Source of the DNA: Paenibacillus nasutitermitis | GTDB lineage: Bacteria > Bacillota > Bacilli > Paenibacillales > Paenibacillaceae | Direction: 5' to 3' | Assembly: GCF_014641075.1 (NCBI RefSeq) | Contig: NZ_BMHP01000003.1 | Span: 806,001-870,000 of the forward strand | DNA length: 64,000 nt | In this document: positions 45,073-55,082 of the stretch, piece after piece | Layout of the letters: each line of letters starts with the position of its first letter | Position numbering within the stretch: position 1 is the stretch's first letter | Translations under genes and position numbers: made by a program | The notes under the pieces: generated by a model | Databases searched by the model: none | The model's input: the letters and a program-made list of their open reading frames with translations, nothing else | What the model was told of the DNA's origin: nothing

Positions 45073-48000
45073 CTACCAGCGGAGATTGCTGCACAGCTTC
45101 GCTTTTATGGACGCTTCCGCTTTTGCACCGCTTTTCTTAAACAACTCTTTAATCTTTTTTTGGAAATTGTCTTCGTTGCCCTTTACTGCCGATTTGCTGG
45201 GTTTGAGCAGATCAACACGGTAGGGGCCGGCTTCCACTCTCGCAATAGGTCCGTCGGTTCGGCAATTGGTATCGAAGTCAATACCCAGCTTGTAACCCGC
45301 CTGCAAATTTCCGATTCCGGCCGTCAGCTTCCCCATCGCCTCCAGGGAGAGCTCATTCTTGGCAATATCCTCAAATGGAGAGACTTCAATTCCAACCCCT
45401 ACGCCAAATCCGGTGTCCCCGCATGACGAAACACCCTCTTCGGTAATGCATAACTTACCGCCAATCCCGACAACGGCGTATACAGATGCACCCACACATA
45501 ATTGTCCGCAAGGGTCACGGAACATAATCGGGTTGTTATTGACATAGGTATACAAATTCGTCTGGCCGCTTTCGATAAGTACCGGATCCCGTGCCGTCCA
45601 ACGGCCCGAAGCCGGGTCATAGTCACGGAAGCCAAAACGCGTCAATCCCGTATCCCGATCCTCCAAGCCGCCGGCATAACCAAGCAGCAGCTCAAACTCG
45701 GGGTTGGAATCGGATTGCAAGCTACCAAAGCTGTCATAATGCAGCTCCTTCACGACAGCACCATTATCATCCAACACCAGCTTCGGGGTACCCACAGCAT
45801 CAGTTACGACATAGTACCGCTCCCCGCCACGCTCCAGCGCGATGAGCAATCCCATCTCATTATAGGAATACATCGTAACCTGGCCGCTCGGATCAACCGA
45901 TGCTGTCATCAGCTGCAGGGATTCGGGATTTCCGTACAAATACTGATACTTCCGCCCTGCGCTGTCTTCCTTGGCCACCCTTCTGCTGAGACCGTCATAC
46001 GTATACTTGAAGGTATTATTCGTCAAAGTATCCAAATAAGTTGCTCTTGTAACGGTTGGGTCGTAGGTGACATCGGTAACGGAAAGATTATTCGTGAAGG
46101 TGTTCCCCGCACTTGTCACCGTCGCTTCCAACAGCTCGCCGCGAACGCCGTAGGTGAACGTATCGGAACCCCGCTGCTTAAGGAAGCCATCCTCATCGAA
46201 GGTGTATGCAAGTGTCCCCACACGCTCCAATACATCGTGCTCCCCGTAGCTGCTGATCACTTCCCCGGCTCCGTTAAGCTGACTTGTTACCCGGTTCTTA
46301 TTCGCATCATAGCTGTATGATTCTGTAAAGGCATTGCCTCCTGGCCCGATCCGCGTCGTGCTTTTCAACTGTCCATCCAGATCGTATTCGTAATGAGTGG
46401 TCTCCCTGCCATTGGTCGAATCGACAGCAACGTCCGTTACGAAGTCTCTCTTATCATACTTGTAGGCCGCCTTGTATACTTGACTTCCCTTCAGCATATA
46501 GGTGACGCTGTCTATTTTGCCATACCGGTCGTAATCCACCTGAATGTCCAGCTTGCCGTCACTCATGGAATCGACTGCCTTCAACGGACCGCCGCGATTA
46601 AATTGAAAAGCTCCGAATTGAGTCAGGTTGTCATCGTTATCATATTGGAAAGGCGTGTTATATACCGCTTCACCAACCGTCATCGCCATATGGGTCATGT
46701 TGAAGAAATCGTCGTATGCGTAGCTGAACGAAGCATTCGCTTTCCCTGTCAGCGTCATCGTATGGATGCTTTCCCCTTCGTATCCATATTCAATCTTTTG
46801 TTGTCTGGAACTGTCCTGCTGCATCACGCTTTCGATCGTTTTGGCAGCCTCCGATTGACCCAAGTACGTAAACGTACGCTGAATATCGGCATCATTGATG
46901 CCAACAGGCCGCTTACCTTCTGCCGGCTCCAGCACATGATCAATGACACGACCGCTTCGCAGCGTGGTCTTTGTCAGGTTGCCGCTGTTGTCATGCTCTG
47001 GTGCGTACCAGAGCGCAGACGAACTCGGAGCGAAACCTTCGAATTGACCCAGCTTGTTGAATTGCTGCGCGTATTTCGCACCATTTGGCATCGTCAGCTC
47101 CGTTAAATTTCCAAGGCTGTCATATCCTTTACGATACATTTTGCTGCCTGGAGTGGTGATGGAGGTCATGCGTCCTGCAGCGTCATAATCGTATTTCTTC
47201 ACGTTGCCGAAAGCGTCTGTCTCCTGCTCGATCAAATTTTGAGCGTTATACGTATAGCTGATAAATTTCTCCCCTTGTTGGACCCGCTCCATCCGGCCGA
47301 TCGAATCGTAAAAGGTTTCAATAGGGAAAAGATCGGTTTCCGGCCAAGCCACCTTGCTAACCCTGTCTTTTTCATCCAGATAGGTTTCGGTCTTGGTGCC
47401 TTCAGCCGTTGTTTCCGTAAATTTATGGCCTGCCCGATCGTATTGGATGGTGGAAACATCGCCGTTAAGCGTATGCCTGACCATGTACGACACCAACTCA
47501 TTGTTATTATCCGTCACAGCAGACCGTTCTTCTTTGAATTTACTTTCTTTGCCGTCAGGCGAGGTGTAGATTAACTCCGCAACAAACGGCGTATTCTTTC
47601 CCATACGCGGGTCTGTCCCGAATTTTTTACGAACCTTGGTGCCGTCTGGCAGTAATGCCGTTTCGCTCTGCTCACCGATCTTCTCCGTCACCGTCTTGTA
47701 CCCATTGGGGTCTGTCAGCGTATGAATCGTTTTGCCTTTGGCAATCACGGTCTCATACGTTGTTGTGCGGCTGCTCGGATCCGTAAAGATCACGCTATAG
47801 CCTTGGTTGATGAATGTTTTTTCCAGGGTTTTGATTCCACCCTCCGGATTGATCGCCTTCACGAGCCTCCCACTGGCATCGTAAGCGTACTGGCTAACGC
47901 CTTGCTCCGGATCCATGTATTCTGTGAGCATTCCGTCCTCGTACTTCATTCGATACGTTTCCCCTGCGGGGTTCGTAATGGAGGTAAGCTCGCCGCTGCT

Positions 48001-51000
48001 ATCTACCTCGAGTATCGTCCGCTGCCCGCCTGGCGCCACGATCGCCGTCGGTTTCCCTTGCTCATCGCGTTCAATACGGGTCAAATTTCCACTCCGGTCG
48101 GATATCGACAGCAGGCGGCCTTCATCGTCATACGAGAATGCTTTCAGCACAGCACCGGAAAACGCACTTACATTTTGCATGATCCTCCCTGTTGCGAGAT
48201 CAAAAGCATTCACCGACAACCCATCCTCCTCCGGGATTTCTGCTAGGTTGATTTTCGAGCTATCATGCCTGTAGATATTGTTATATTGGTTATAAATGAA
48301 GCTGCCGTTATAGTCTATCGCAGCCAATGACAGAGAAGCTTTGGACGCTGCATTTACATGATCGAGGTTTACTTCCTCCACAATGCCTTCCTTATTGACC
48401 TTATAAAGCAATAGTGATGATGACAAGATAGATGAATAAGCTTCGAACAACAGATTACCTTCACCATCCATGAACATCTTCTTCAAGTAAAATAATGCCT
48501 GGTTCGCATCCACACCGTGATCGATTACTTGCGGGGTATAAACATACGGTGTTTTCCCGGCTAACTTTGTTATTATACCATCGGGACTTATTTTCCTTAT
48601 TCTTGAAGCATATTGCATACCGCCACCATAGCTGGCATAGCTGTTATCCCCAATGTAAACAGAACCATCAGAACCCGCCATGACCATAGTCGCGTTGCCA
48701 ATCGTATCATTGGTGGCCCTGCCACTGTCTGCCCCATCTGTGCTCTCATCGCCCATCATGTGAATACGGCCGTCAGCGCTAATCCGGTAAAATATATTCT
48801 GCCGTGCAACCGGGTTGTGTGAAGTCAGATACAAGGTTCCGTCGCTTGCAGCAGCCATACTGAAGATATGATACAAATCCGATTCGACCGCCAGAGCCCC
48901 ATCGATGATATCGCGGCTTGCACGGTTCCCCGTCCCCGCAAAAACATTCCAATGTGTCTCGTCAAATTTTTTCAGGTAAATCCGGTTAGTAGTTGGCGAG
49001 TATCGATACACATTCCCTATGGAGTCAGAACTTATTTCTCCGTATTGCTCACTCGGGAATTCGTCACTCTTTTGGAAGCTCCCATCATTATTTAACCGTG
49101 CAATAATTTGATGCCGCCTGCCGGTTTTCACTCCCCCTTCCGCTTTAAAATAGAACGAATTTCCAGGACCAGGGAAGATTGCATCATCCACTATAGGATA
49201 GTAGTCATCTCCAAGCCCGCTTAGATCCTTCTTGTTCAAACTTTTGTGAGACACTGTTTTCTTATTGCGGTCACCTTCATACATCACATTCTCTTCCATA
49301 CTGAGCATATGATGCGCATCCAGACTCCAGCCTGCGACTCCCGCTTGTTCGAACGGATTGTTTGGACTCTCCAAAGAACCATACCAGACACGGGAGATGG
49401 GTATTTTCGTTGTTTCTCTTACCCCTCCGATGACCACTCCTGATCCGCTAAGCCGTCCAAAGCTTTGCTGGAAATCACTTGAAGCCGCATAATATTGAAG
49501 GTCGTAGTTGTTGGATACCGTTACTTTGTAGGGATGCTTACCGACCAGCTTTCTTGCGTAAACATCGATCCCATCCCATTGAAAGGTATGCGAAACATTG
49601 GGGGCAGGACTGAACGTTTTCCTAAATGATTTGCCCCCGATTTCGACCGTGACGCTCATCGAACGCAGCGAGCCTGGAATTGAATCTCCGCTGACCGGAA
49701 TGGTTAGCTTCGATTTTTCCTTATAACCCGGAGTTCTCGTGCTGGTATAATTCAGGCTCATTCCCGTCCCTTCAATCGGGATCGCTTGACCTAAGCTCTG
49801 ATTCTGACAGCCGATGATGGAGCCCGCTTGTTCACATGGATCCTCCTCCTCGTGTTCTCTGTTCGGCTCTTTGTCGATCGGAGGCTCGGCATCAGGCGGC
49901 GGACCGTAGGGCCAGTTGCAATCCCAAGGCGTGAAATGCTCAATCGGTACGCGCCACAAGCTTTGTCCTGCTGTGTACATACCGGCTAACTTCTGTCTTT
50001 CCTTATCCGAAAACCCTAACGCTGTCAGTTTCTCCGCGCTGTCAGCTTCACCGTCTCCGTCCAGATCGATGGAGGCAATTCCCCCGTCAACACTGAGAAT
50101 GCGGATGACCTTCCCGTTATCCGACGCTACCCAGCGGCCTGCTTCACGGTCGTAATAGCCCATAGGCACGGCTTCACCGACCGGGAATCCGAGGTAATTC
50201 TCCACATAGTAATACAATTGTTGATTGAATCGAACCTCTGTCGCTCCCGCTTTCACAGCTTCATCAGCAGATAGTTCAACGGCATGCGTGTAGCCGACAA
50301 AATCCGGCAGGTCACCCGGCATGGCGTTCAGTCCGTTCTCTCCTACCGTGTATTCGGTAGCCCGGAGGTGAATTTCCGGCAGCGGCACGACCGACCCATC
50401 CGGCAGCTTCATCGTTGCAGACGTCCCTTCCGGAAAGAGCACCGAAGGCGTCCGGGTACCGTCTGCATCCGTTACCGGAGAGCCTTGTGCCACCTGAACG
50501 TTCTCTGCCGTGCTCAAGTCAACAAGGGTCACCTTCGTATCGTAAGCTTTCAGTACCACATCCGGCAGTGTCTCATATCTACCGGCTGTTGCCGTTACTT
50601 TACGCTGAACAGGCATATATCCGTCTTTGGTTAATTGCAGCGTCAGGCCGCCGCCGCCGTTTACGGCGAGATCGAACATTCCGTCTGTGCGGCTTCTCGT
50701 AGCACCCAGCTCGTTATGATCCAGAATACGAATCCCTACGCCTGCCAATGGCTGACCTGCCGCATCCAGTATCTTACCGCGAACAACGGACACGAGACTG
50801 TCTTCAATGGCTCCTTCAGCGACACCGGTTTGCAGCGGCTCATTTCCCGCATACAGAAACTTGACTGTGGAATGGAAGGTAGGCAGCGCCGTCGTTGGAA
50901 TCCGGGTTGCGACGTCAACCGGGTCCGGCGTCCCGTTCGTGCCCTTCGGCGTGATCGTGATCGGTTCGGCCCGGGCCGAGCTCTCGCCAGCCGTATTAAA

Positions 51001-52899
51001 GGCAGATATAGTGAAGCTATAGGCAGTACCATTCCTCAAGCCTGTTACCTCAGTTTCGGTCACTCTGCCGAGCTTGGGTCCGTTGGTCCAGGTTGCACCG
51101 TTGTCTGCAGAATAGTAAATCTCGTATCCCGACAGATCGGTCTCGCTGTTCGCCATCCAGCTTAAAGTTACCAGCGTGTTAGCAGCCTTGCCTGTTAATC
51201 CGCGTGGTGCAGCCGGCGGCTTTCCCTCTGGAGGCGCTTGCGGGGTCGCAGTCACCCCGGCCGACTTCACCGACTCGTTGCCGGCAGCGTCAAACGCCGT
51301 TACCGCGAAGCGGTACGATACCCCATTCGTGAGTCCACCTACAGTATGGCTCGTCACGCTACCTCCCGCAATTTTCGTTCCAGCGTCCCATGTCGAGCCA
51401 TTGTCTTCTGACACGTACACCTTATACCCCGCCAGGTCGCTCTCGCTGTTCGCCGCCCAGTTCAGCACCACCACGCTGTTACCAGCCGTGCCGGTCAGGC
51501 CTGCGGGTGCGGCCGGCGGTGTCGTGTCGCTGTTATCAGGCTGATTCGGATTCAATCCTGAGCCGCCGCCATTGCCTCCTGCTGCTGTTATGGGCCGGGC
51601 ACCGTCAATCGATACCAAACCCATCTTCAGCGTTTGCCCTGCCCCTAATGAGGTATAGGTTTGAGCCGCATCATATTTATGGCATCCGCAGTCCGGTATC
51701 TGCGCCAACTCCGAATCCAGCAGAGACAATCCGGGAAATGCTGAACCGCCCGCTCCATAAATAGACGCCGGCCCCCCACCTTCTGCAAAGATCCGCGACA
51801 AGCCCGCATCCTCAACAAGCGTCAACCGGTACGTCTTCTCGGGCAGCACGCTCGCGCGGAACGTACCATCCATGCCCGTGACCGTATGAAACGTCGGATT
51901 GGACGTAAAGGAGAGGAAAATGCCTGCCGCCGGCTTGCCGTCTGCTCTCAGCACGGTGCCTTCAATCTGTGCGGCTTTCTGGGCCGTTAGTTCCAAATCC
52001 GTTCGTCCTTTCTGGAAATCGATAGACTGGTAGCCTGCGAACCCCTCCTTCACGATATGCACATCATAATCTCCGTATGGGATCGAAGCCGTCCAAACAC
52101 CCTGCTCATTCGTACGTCCCCACATCAGATACATCCGCTTCCCTTTCTCATGAATAAACACATCGGCCTGCGCCAGCATCGACCCGTCCGATTGATTGGC
52201 CTTGATCGTCAGAGCCGCTGATTCCGCCTTGCCTCCTGTTGGTTCTCCTGCGTCTGCAAGCTTCTTGGCACGATGCAGAATAACGGCCGCTTCCGCCCTT
52301 GTTATGCTTTTCTGCCCCTGAAAGGTATTATCCTCATAACCCTGCAGCACACCGGCTTCAACCAGAGCAGCAACAGCCGGCCGGGCCCAATCCGGAATCG
52401 AGCTCTGGTCCTTAAAGGACAAGGCTCCCGCTGCTGTCAGCTGCACAACCCGATTCAGCATCACCGCTGACTCTTGGCGGCTCACAGCAGCGTGAGGTCT
52501 GAACATACCTGATTCGTTTCCTTGCACAATCCCGAGCCGGGATGCGCGGCGGACATCATCGGCAAACCACTCGTTCCCGACGTCCTGGAAGGTCGGTGCT
52601 TGCTCATCCTGCAGCTTCATTGAAGTCGATTGCACGAACCGAAGCAGCATAACGGTGATTTCCGCCCGCGTAACACTGCTTTCCGCCCGAAAAGCACCGT
52701 CCTCATAGCCTTTTATAACGCCAAGTCTTGTCATCTCGGCAATCGGTTCTATCGCCCATTCCGGTATAAGCTCCTCCGGCTTCAGTTTGTTTAAGCCGAC
52801 ATCACTTGCCCCAGCCTGCCCCACACCGAATGCCAGCTGAGCAAATAAGGACAGGATGAGCAGCAAGGAACTCAACCTTCTCGCTAACAACATATCCAT
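45073..52899 (-). CDS. Giant surface RHS-repeat protein with S-layer-homology anchor and variable C-terminal tip
   Basis: 2608 residues. Signal peptide (1-31); three SLH domains at about 45-90, 105-150 and 165-212 (IPEWAIEPIAEM, VTRAEITVMLLRF) that bind pyruvylated cell-wall polymer; carboxypeptidase-regulatory-like beta domains at about 225-375 and 690-775; two fibronectin III domains at about 465-655; a propeller-like stretch at about 1280-1560; then YD/RHS repeats to about 2430. The RHS core ends with LTRFGFRDYDPASGRWTARD and NLYTYVNNNPIMFRDPCGQ. The last ~145 residues (from LCVGASVYAVVG) are a separate tip, Gly-rich then Lys-rich (ending KAKLCSNLRW). RHS tips are usually toxins; I recognise no toxin family here. 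Its start has GAGGTT 10 nt upstream. Single-gene unit with its own terminator. Confidence 0.88.
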   Translation of the reverse strand: MDMLLARRLSSLLLILSLFAQLAFGVGQAGASDVGLNKLKPEELIPEWAIEPIAEMTRLGVIKGYEDGAFRAESSVTRAEITVMLLRFVQSTSMKLQDEQAPTFQDVGNEWFADDVRRASRLGIVQGNESGMFRPHAAVSRQESAVMLNRVVQLTAAGALSFKDQSSIPDWARPAVAALVEAGVLQGYEDNTFQGQKSITRAEAAVILHRAKKLADAGEPTGGKAESAALTIKANQSDGSMLAQADVFIHEKGKRMYLMWGRTNEQGVWTASIPYGDYDVHIVKEGFAGYQSIDFQKGRTDLELTAQKAAQIEGTVLRADGKPAAGIFLSFTSNPTFHTVTGMDGTFRASVLPEKTYRLTLVEDAGLSRIFAEGGGPASIYGAGGSAFPGLSLLDSELAQIPDCGCHKYDAAQTYTSLGAGQTLKMGLVSIDGARPITAAGGNGGGSGLNPNQPDNSDTTPPAAPAGLTGTAGNSVVVLNWAANSESDLAGYKVYVSEDNGSTWDAGTKIAGGSVTSHTVGGLTNGVSYRFAVTAFDAAGNESVKSAGVTATPQAPPEGKPPAAPRGLTGKAANTLVTLSWMANSETDLSGYEIYYSADNGATWTNGPKLGRVTETEVTGLRNGTAYSFTISAFNTAGESSARAEPITITPKGTNGTPDPVDVATRIPTTALPTFHSTVKFLYAGNEPLQTGVAEGAIEDSLVSVVRGKILDAAGQPLAGVGIRILDHNELGATRSRTDGMFDLAVNGGGGLTLQLTKDGYMPVQRKVTATAGRYETLPDVVLKAYDTKVTLVDLSTAENVQVAQGSPVTDADGTRTPSVLFPEGTSATMKLPDGSVVPLPEIHLRATEYTVGENGLNAMPGDLPDFVGYTHAVELSADEAVKAGATEVRFNQQLYYYVENYLGFPVGEAVPMGYYDREAGRWVASDNGKVIRILSVDGGIASIDLDGDGEADSAEKLTALGFSDKERQKLAGMYTAGQSLWRVPIEHFTPWDCNWPYGPPPDAEPPIDKEPNREHEEEDPCEQAGSIIGCQNQSLGQAIPIEGTGMSLNYTSTRTPGYKEKSKLTIPVSGDSIPGSLRSMSVTVEIGGKSFRKTFSPAPNVSHTFQWDGIDVYARKLVGKHPYKVTVSNNYDLQYYAASSDFQQSFGRLSGSGVVIGGVRETTKIPISRVWYGSLESPNNPFEQAGVAGWSLDAHHMLSMEENVMYEGDRNKKTVSHKSLNKKDLSGLGDDYYPIVDDAIFPGPGNSFYFKAEGGVKTGRRHQIIARLNNDGSFQKSDEFPSEQYGEISSDSIGNVYRYSPTTNRIYLKKFDETHWNVFAGTGNRASRDIIDGALAVESDLYHIFSMAAASDGTLYLTSHNPVARQNIFYRISADGRIHMMGDESTDGADSGRATNDTIGNATMVMAGSDGSVYIGDNSYASYGGGMQYASRIRKISPDGIITKLAGKTPYVYTPQVIDHGVDANQALFYLKKMFMDGEGNLLFEAYSSILSSSLLLYKVNKEGIVEEVNLDHVNAASKASLSLAAIDYNGSFIYNQYNNIYRHDSSKINLAEIPEEDGLSVNAFDLATGRIMQNVSAFSGAVLKAFSYDDEGRLLSISDRSGNLTRIERDEQGKPTAIVAPGGQRTILEVDSSGELTSITNPAGETYRMKYEDGMLTEYMDPEQGVSQYAYDASGRLVKAINPEGGIKTLEKTFINQGYSVIFTDPSSRTTTYETVIAKGKTIHTLTDPNGYKTVTEKIGEQSETALLPDGTKVRKKFGTDPRMGKNTPFVAELIYTSPDGKESKFKEERSAVTDNNNELVSYMVRHTLNGDVSTIQYDRAGHKFTETTAEGTKTETYLDEKDRVSKVAWPETDLFPIETFYDSIGRMERVQQGEKFISYTYNAQNLIEQETDAFGNVKKYDYDAAGRMTSITTPGSKMYRKGYDSLGNLTELTMPNGAKYAQQFNKLGQFEGFAPSSSALWYAPEHDNSGNLTKTTLRSGRVIDHVLEPAEGKRPVGINDADIQRTFTYLGQSEAAKTIESVMQQDSSRQQKIEYGYEGESIHTMTLTGKANASFSYAYDDFFNMTHMAMTVGEAVYNTPFQYDNDDNLTQFGAFQFNRGGPLKAVDSMSDGKLDIQVDYDRYGKIDSVTYMLKGSQVYKAAYKYDKRDFVTDVAVDSTNGRETTHYEYDLDGQLKSTTRIGPGGNAFTESYSYDANKNRVTSQLNGAGEVISSYGEHDVLERVGTLAYTFDEDGFLKQRGSDTFTYGVRGELLEATVTSAGNTFTNNLSVTDVTYDPTVTRATYLDTLTNNTFKYTYDGLSRRVAKEDSAGRKYQYLYGNPESLQLMTASVDPSGQVTMYSYNEMGLLIALERGGERYYVVTDAVGTPKLVLDDNGAVVKELHYDSFGSLQSDSNPEFELLLGYAGGLEDRDTGLTRFGFRDYDPASGRWTARDPVLIESGQTNLYTYVNNNPIMFRDPCGQLCVGASVYAVVGIGGKLCITEEGVSSCGDTGFGVGVGIEVSPFEDIAKNELSLEAMGKLTAGIGNLQAGYKLGIDFDTNCRTDGPIARVEAGPYRVDLLKPSKSAVKGNEDNFQKKIKELFKKSGAKAEASIKAKLCSNLRW

Positions 52900-52969
52900 A
52901 ACATTTGAACCTCACTTCTATTATAAATTCAACTATCCCGTACCGGTTTGAGCGTCCGTATCAAGCTGC

Positions 52970-53335
52970 TTACTTGACATGGCGTATCGCATTGATAAAC
53001 AAGAAAATGGCCCCTGCTACAACAAAAATGCCACCAATGGATGTTGCAATGATAAATCCCGGGCTCTCTGAATAGAGCAAGCCGGCCAATCCTGCCATCA
53101 TTAGCGGAATACCGGTCATATGGAGCCAGAAATGCCACTTCCCCAGCAATGAATTCGCTGCAGCAGGAAACAGATGGTATAGCACGCCTCCCAGCGCCAT
53201 GGACACCCAGCCCAGTAAATTGGTGTGCGCATGAACCGGGGATAATGTGTAAACTTTCGATATGGACATCCCCAATCCCATGACAACACCTATAACAAAA
53301 TAAAAGGTAGACCCGATCATCATTTTCCTTGCCAT
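52970..53335 (-). CDS. Small four-helix membrane protein, cytochrome-oxidase-subunit-I-like
   Basis: 121 residues from ATG 53335 (AGGAGG 9 nt upstream; ATG 53341 is only 3 nt from it). Four hydrophobic helices. The motif VHAHTNLLGWVSMALGGVLYHLFP resembles a helix of haem-copper oxidase subunit I, and similar short proteins are often annotated as cytochrome c oxidase relatives. It has too few helices and His residues to be an oxidase. Third gene of the 53-54.7 kb operon, 92 bp after the SDR gene. Function not known. Confidence 0.7.
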   Translation of the reverse strand: MARKMMIGSTFYFVIGVVMGLGMSISKVYTLSPVHAHTNLLGWVSMALGGVLYHLFPAAANSLLGKWHFWLHMTGIPLMMAGLAGLLYSESPGFIIATSIGGIFVVAGAIFLFINAIRHVK

Positions 53336-53427
53336 GTTCATTAACCTCCTAGAGATAACAGCCATTGCTTTGAACCGTAATATCGTCCTGCGAGGACCAC
53401 GAGCACCTTGTAATTTGCGGTGCCGAC

Positions 53428-54177
53428 TTACGCCATATTTATTCCGCCGTTCACATTCGTACATGTACCTGTTAAGAACCTGCTCTCCTCACTGGCCAGA
53501 AAAGCGATTGCGCCCGACACGTCATCTGGCATAGCCACCCGTTGCAGGGGTGTCATGGCAGCAACTTGCTGCTTGATTGTTTCCGGCGTATCACTCGACG
53601 CATCCGTCTGGACCAGTCCGGGCGAGACCACATTCGCCGTTACACCATAGGGGGAACACTCCAGAGCTACATATTTTGCAAAGGCATTAAGCGCTGCTTT
53701 GGCTGAGCCATGCGCCGCCATATAAGGCAGCGGTGTGTCCGCCGCATTGCTGGAAATATAGATGATTCTTCCATATTTTCGCGCAATCATGCCAGGCAGA
53801 ATGGCTTGTGTCAGCGTAAATGCTGTCTTCATCTCATCATTCAGCTTCTGGACAAATTCCTCCCAGTGCATCTCCATCAGCGGTTTCATCACGAAGGACA
53901 TATGCGCATTGTTCACCAGGATATCAATGTCTCCCAGTGTTGCATGAATATGTGACACAGCCTTGTTCACCTGTTCAGGATCGCGCACATCCGCCCTTGC
54001 AAGCTCTGCTTCCCCGCCCGCATTACGAATTCGATCCACGATCGCCTGAGCAGAATCTGCATCCAGAATATAATTCACAGCAACCTTAGCCCCCTGCCGG
54101 GCCAGCATCAGCGCCGCCGCAGCTCCGATTCCTCGTGCCCCTCCTGAAATGAAAGCGACTTTTCCATGTAAATTCAT
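53428..54177 (-). CDS. Short-chain dehydrogenase/reductase with His in place of catalytic Tyr
   Basis: 249 residues from ATG 54177 (AGGAGG 9 nt upstream). NAD(P)-binding GGARGIGAA near residue 12, NNAH instead of NNAG, catalytic Ser in YISSNAA. The position of the active-site YxxxK reads HGSAK, so the Tyr is His. The end VNGGINMA is FabG-like. The Tyr is the general acid of the reaction in nearly all SDRs; a natural subgroup with His exists, but activity cannot be assumed. Second gene of the operon with the DUF2269-like and oxidase-like membrane proteins. Confidence 0.85.
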   Translation of the reverse strand: MNLHGKVAFISGGARGIGAAAALMLARQGAKVAVNYILDADSAQAIVDRIRNAGGEAELARADVRDPEQVNKAVSHIHATLGDIDILVNNAHMSFVMKPLMEMHWEEFVQKLNDEMKTAFTLTQAILPGMIARKYGRIIYISSNAADTPLPYMAAHGSAKAALNAFAKYVALECSPYGVTANVVSPGLVQTDASSDTPETIKQQVAAMTPLQRVAMPDDVSGAIAFLASEESRFLTGTCTNVNGGINMA

Positions 54178-54230
54178 TTTTCGTTTCCTCCTCTTATTAA
54201 GTGCTGTTCTTTCCCAGTCAAATTCAGATC

Positions 54231-54686
54231 TCACATTGGTTTGACAATCATTAAAATGATTAATACGATGCCCAGAATCGAAGCCGTGTTGTAAAGCTGG
54301 TTGGCTTTTGTGAGAAGAGCCGTCTTGTTTGCCGTTGTCTCTGGATCACTTGCCTTTTCATCCCCAACGCTCAGCACTTGATTCAATTGACCCAATACAG
54401 GACCCAGCATGCCCACCGCAACCACCTGAATGAGTACATATAACACGAGGGAAATCAGAATCCATAGATCGGAAAATTTCCAGCCTGAAGAGGCAACAAG
54501 CGCCACCCCCGACACAACAGCAATAGAACCGCCGATTTTCGGGAAATAGTTAAGCAGCTTGAACAGTACGAGTGATTGCAGAAGCTGCTCTCTTTGCTGC
54601 TTCTTCCGGAGTAAAATATGACCGAAATAAGTTGGTCCAATGCCAAGAATCGCTGACAGCACATGAATCCATATAAGCCATTCCAT
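54231..54686 (-). CDS. DUF2269-like integral membrane protein
   Basis: 151 residues with four membrane helices. The start WLIWIHVLSAILGIGPTYFG, with an early His in helix 1 and a polar cytoplasmic loop, is characteristic of DUF2269-like proteins of unknown function, seen near redox or stress-response genes. ATG at 54686, GGAG 9 nt upstream. First gene of the operon; a palindrome and a TATAAT box lie about 160-195 bp upstream. Confidence 0.75.
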   Translation of the reverse strand: MEWLIWIHVLSAILGIGPTYFGHILLRKKQQREQLLQSLVLFKLLNYFPKIGGSIAVVSGVALVASSGWKFSDLWILISLVLYVLIQVVAVGMLGPVLGQLNQVLSVGDEKASDPETTANKTALLTKANQLYNTASILGIVLIILMIVKPM

Positions 54687-54847
54687 TGTTCACCACTCCA
54701 ATCTTTCATCTTTCGTTCGTCAGACATGTCATCCGGACACTTCTTTAAATGACCTTTCGATATACAACTCCCCCTCGATAAGCTTCAAACGTATGGTACA
54801 CCGGCTCTCACGCCATTCAATTTACCATGACGGGTCTGGCTCCAGGA

Positions 54848-54881
54848 ATTATACGAACGTATAGTTTTGGAACTATACGTT
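54848..54881 (-). promoter_or_regulatory. Promoter with overlapping palindromic operator
   Basis: On the minus strand a TATAAT (54853-54848) lies just downstream of a perfect 11-bp inverted repeat, AACGTATAGTT-ccaa-AACTATACGTT in minus-strand orientation (54881-54856), which covers the -35 region. A dyad of this size over a -35 box suggests a dimeric repressor of the HxlR or MarR kind. The regulator gene is not in the window. The rest of the 350 bases between 54687 and 55038 shows nothing else. Confidence 0.55.
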
Positions 54882-55038
54882 GACCAAACCATTGCTGCAG
54901 AACCCAAGAAGAAACGGTTGCGCCGTCCTCTGGCGGCAAAGTTAGTTTCTTCCCACAGAAATATCAGAAAAGAATAAGCCAAACATGTCAGGTAAATCGA
55001 GATAACTTGAGATAACTTAAGGTGAATTTTGACAACAC

Positions 55039-55082
55039 AAAACCCCGACCTAGCACGGTCGGGGTTTTCATGGTGGAGGCGA
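55039..55082. repeat. Hairpin plus CATGGTGGAGGCGA, copy 1
   Basis: A perfect 12-bp stem AAAACCCCGACC / GGTCGGGGTTTT with loop TAGCAC (55039-55068) can terminate in both directions. The 14 bases right after it (55069-55082) are found again after a similar hairpin at 57909-57922. A small dispersed element of unknown kind. Confidence 0.6.
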
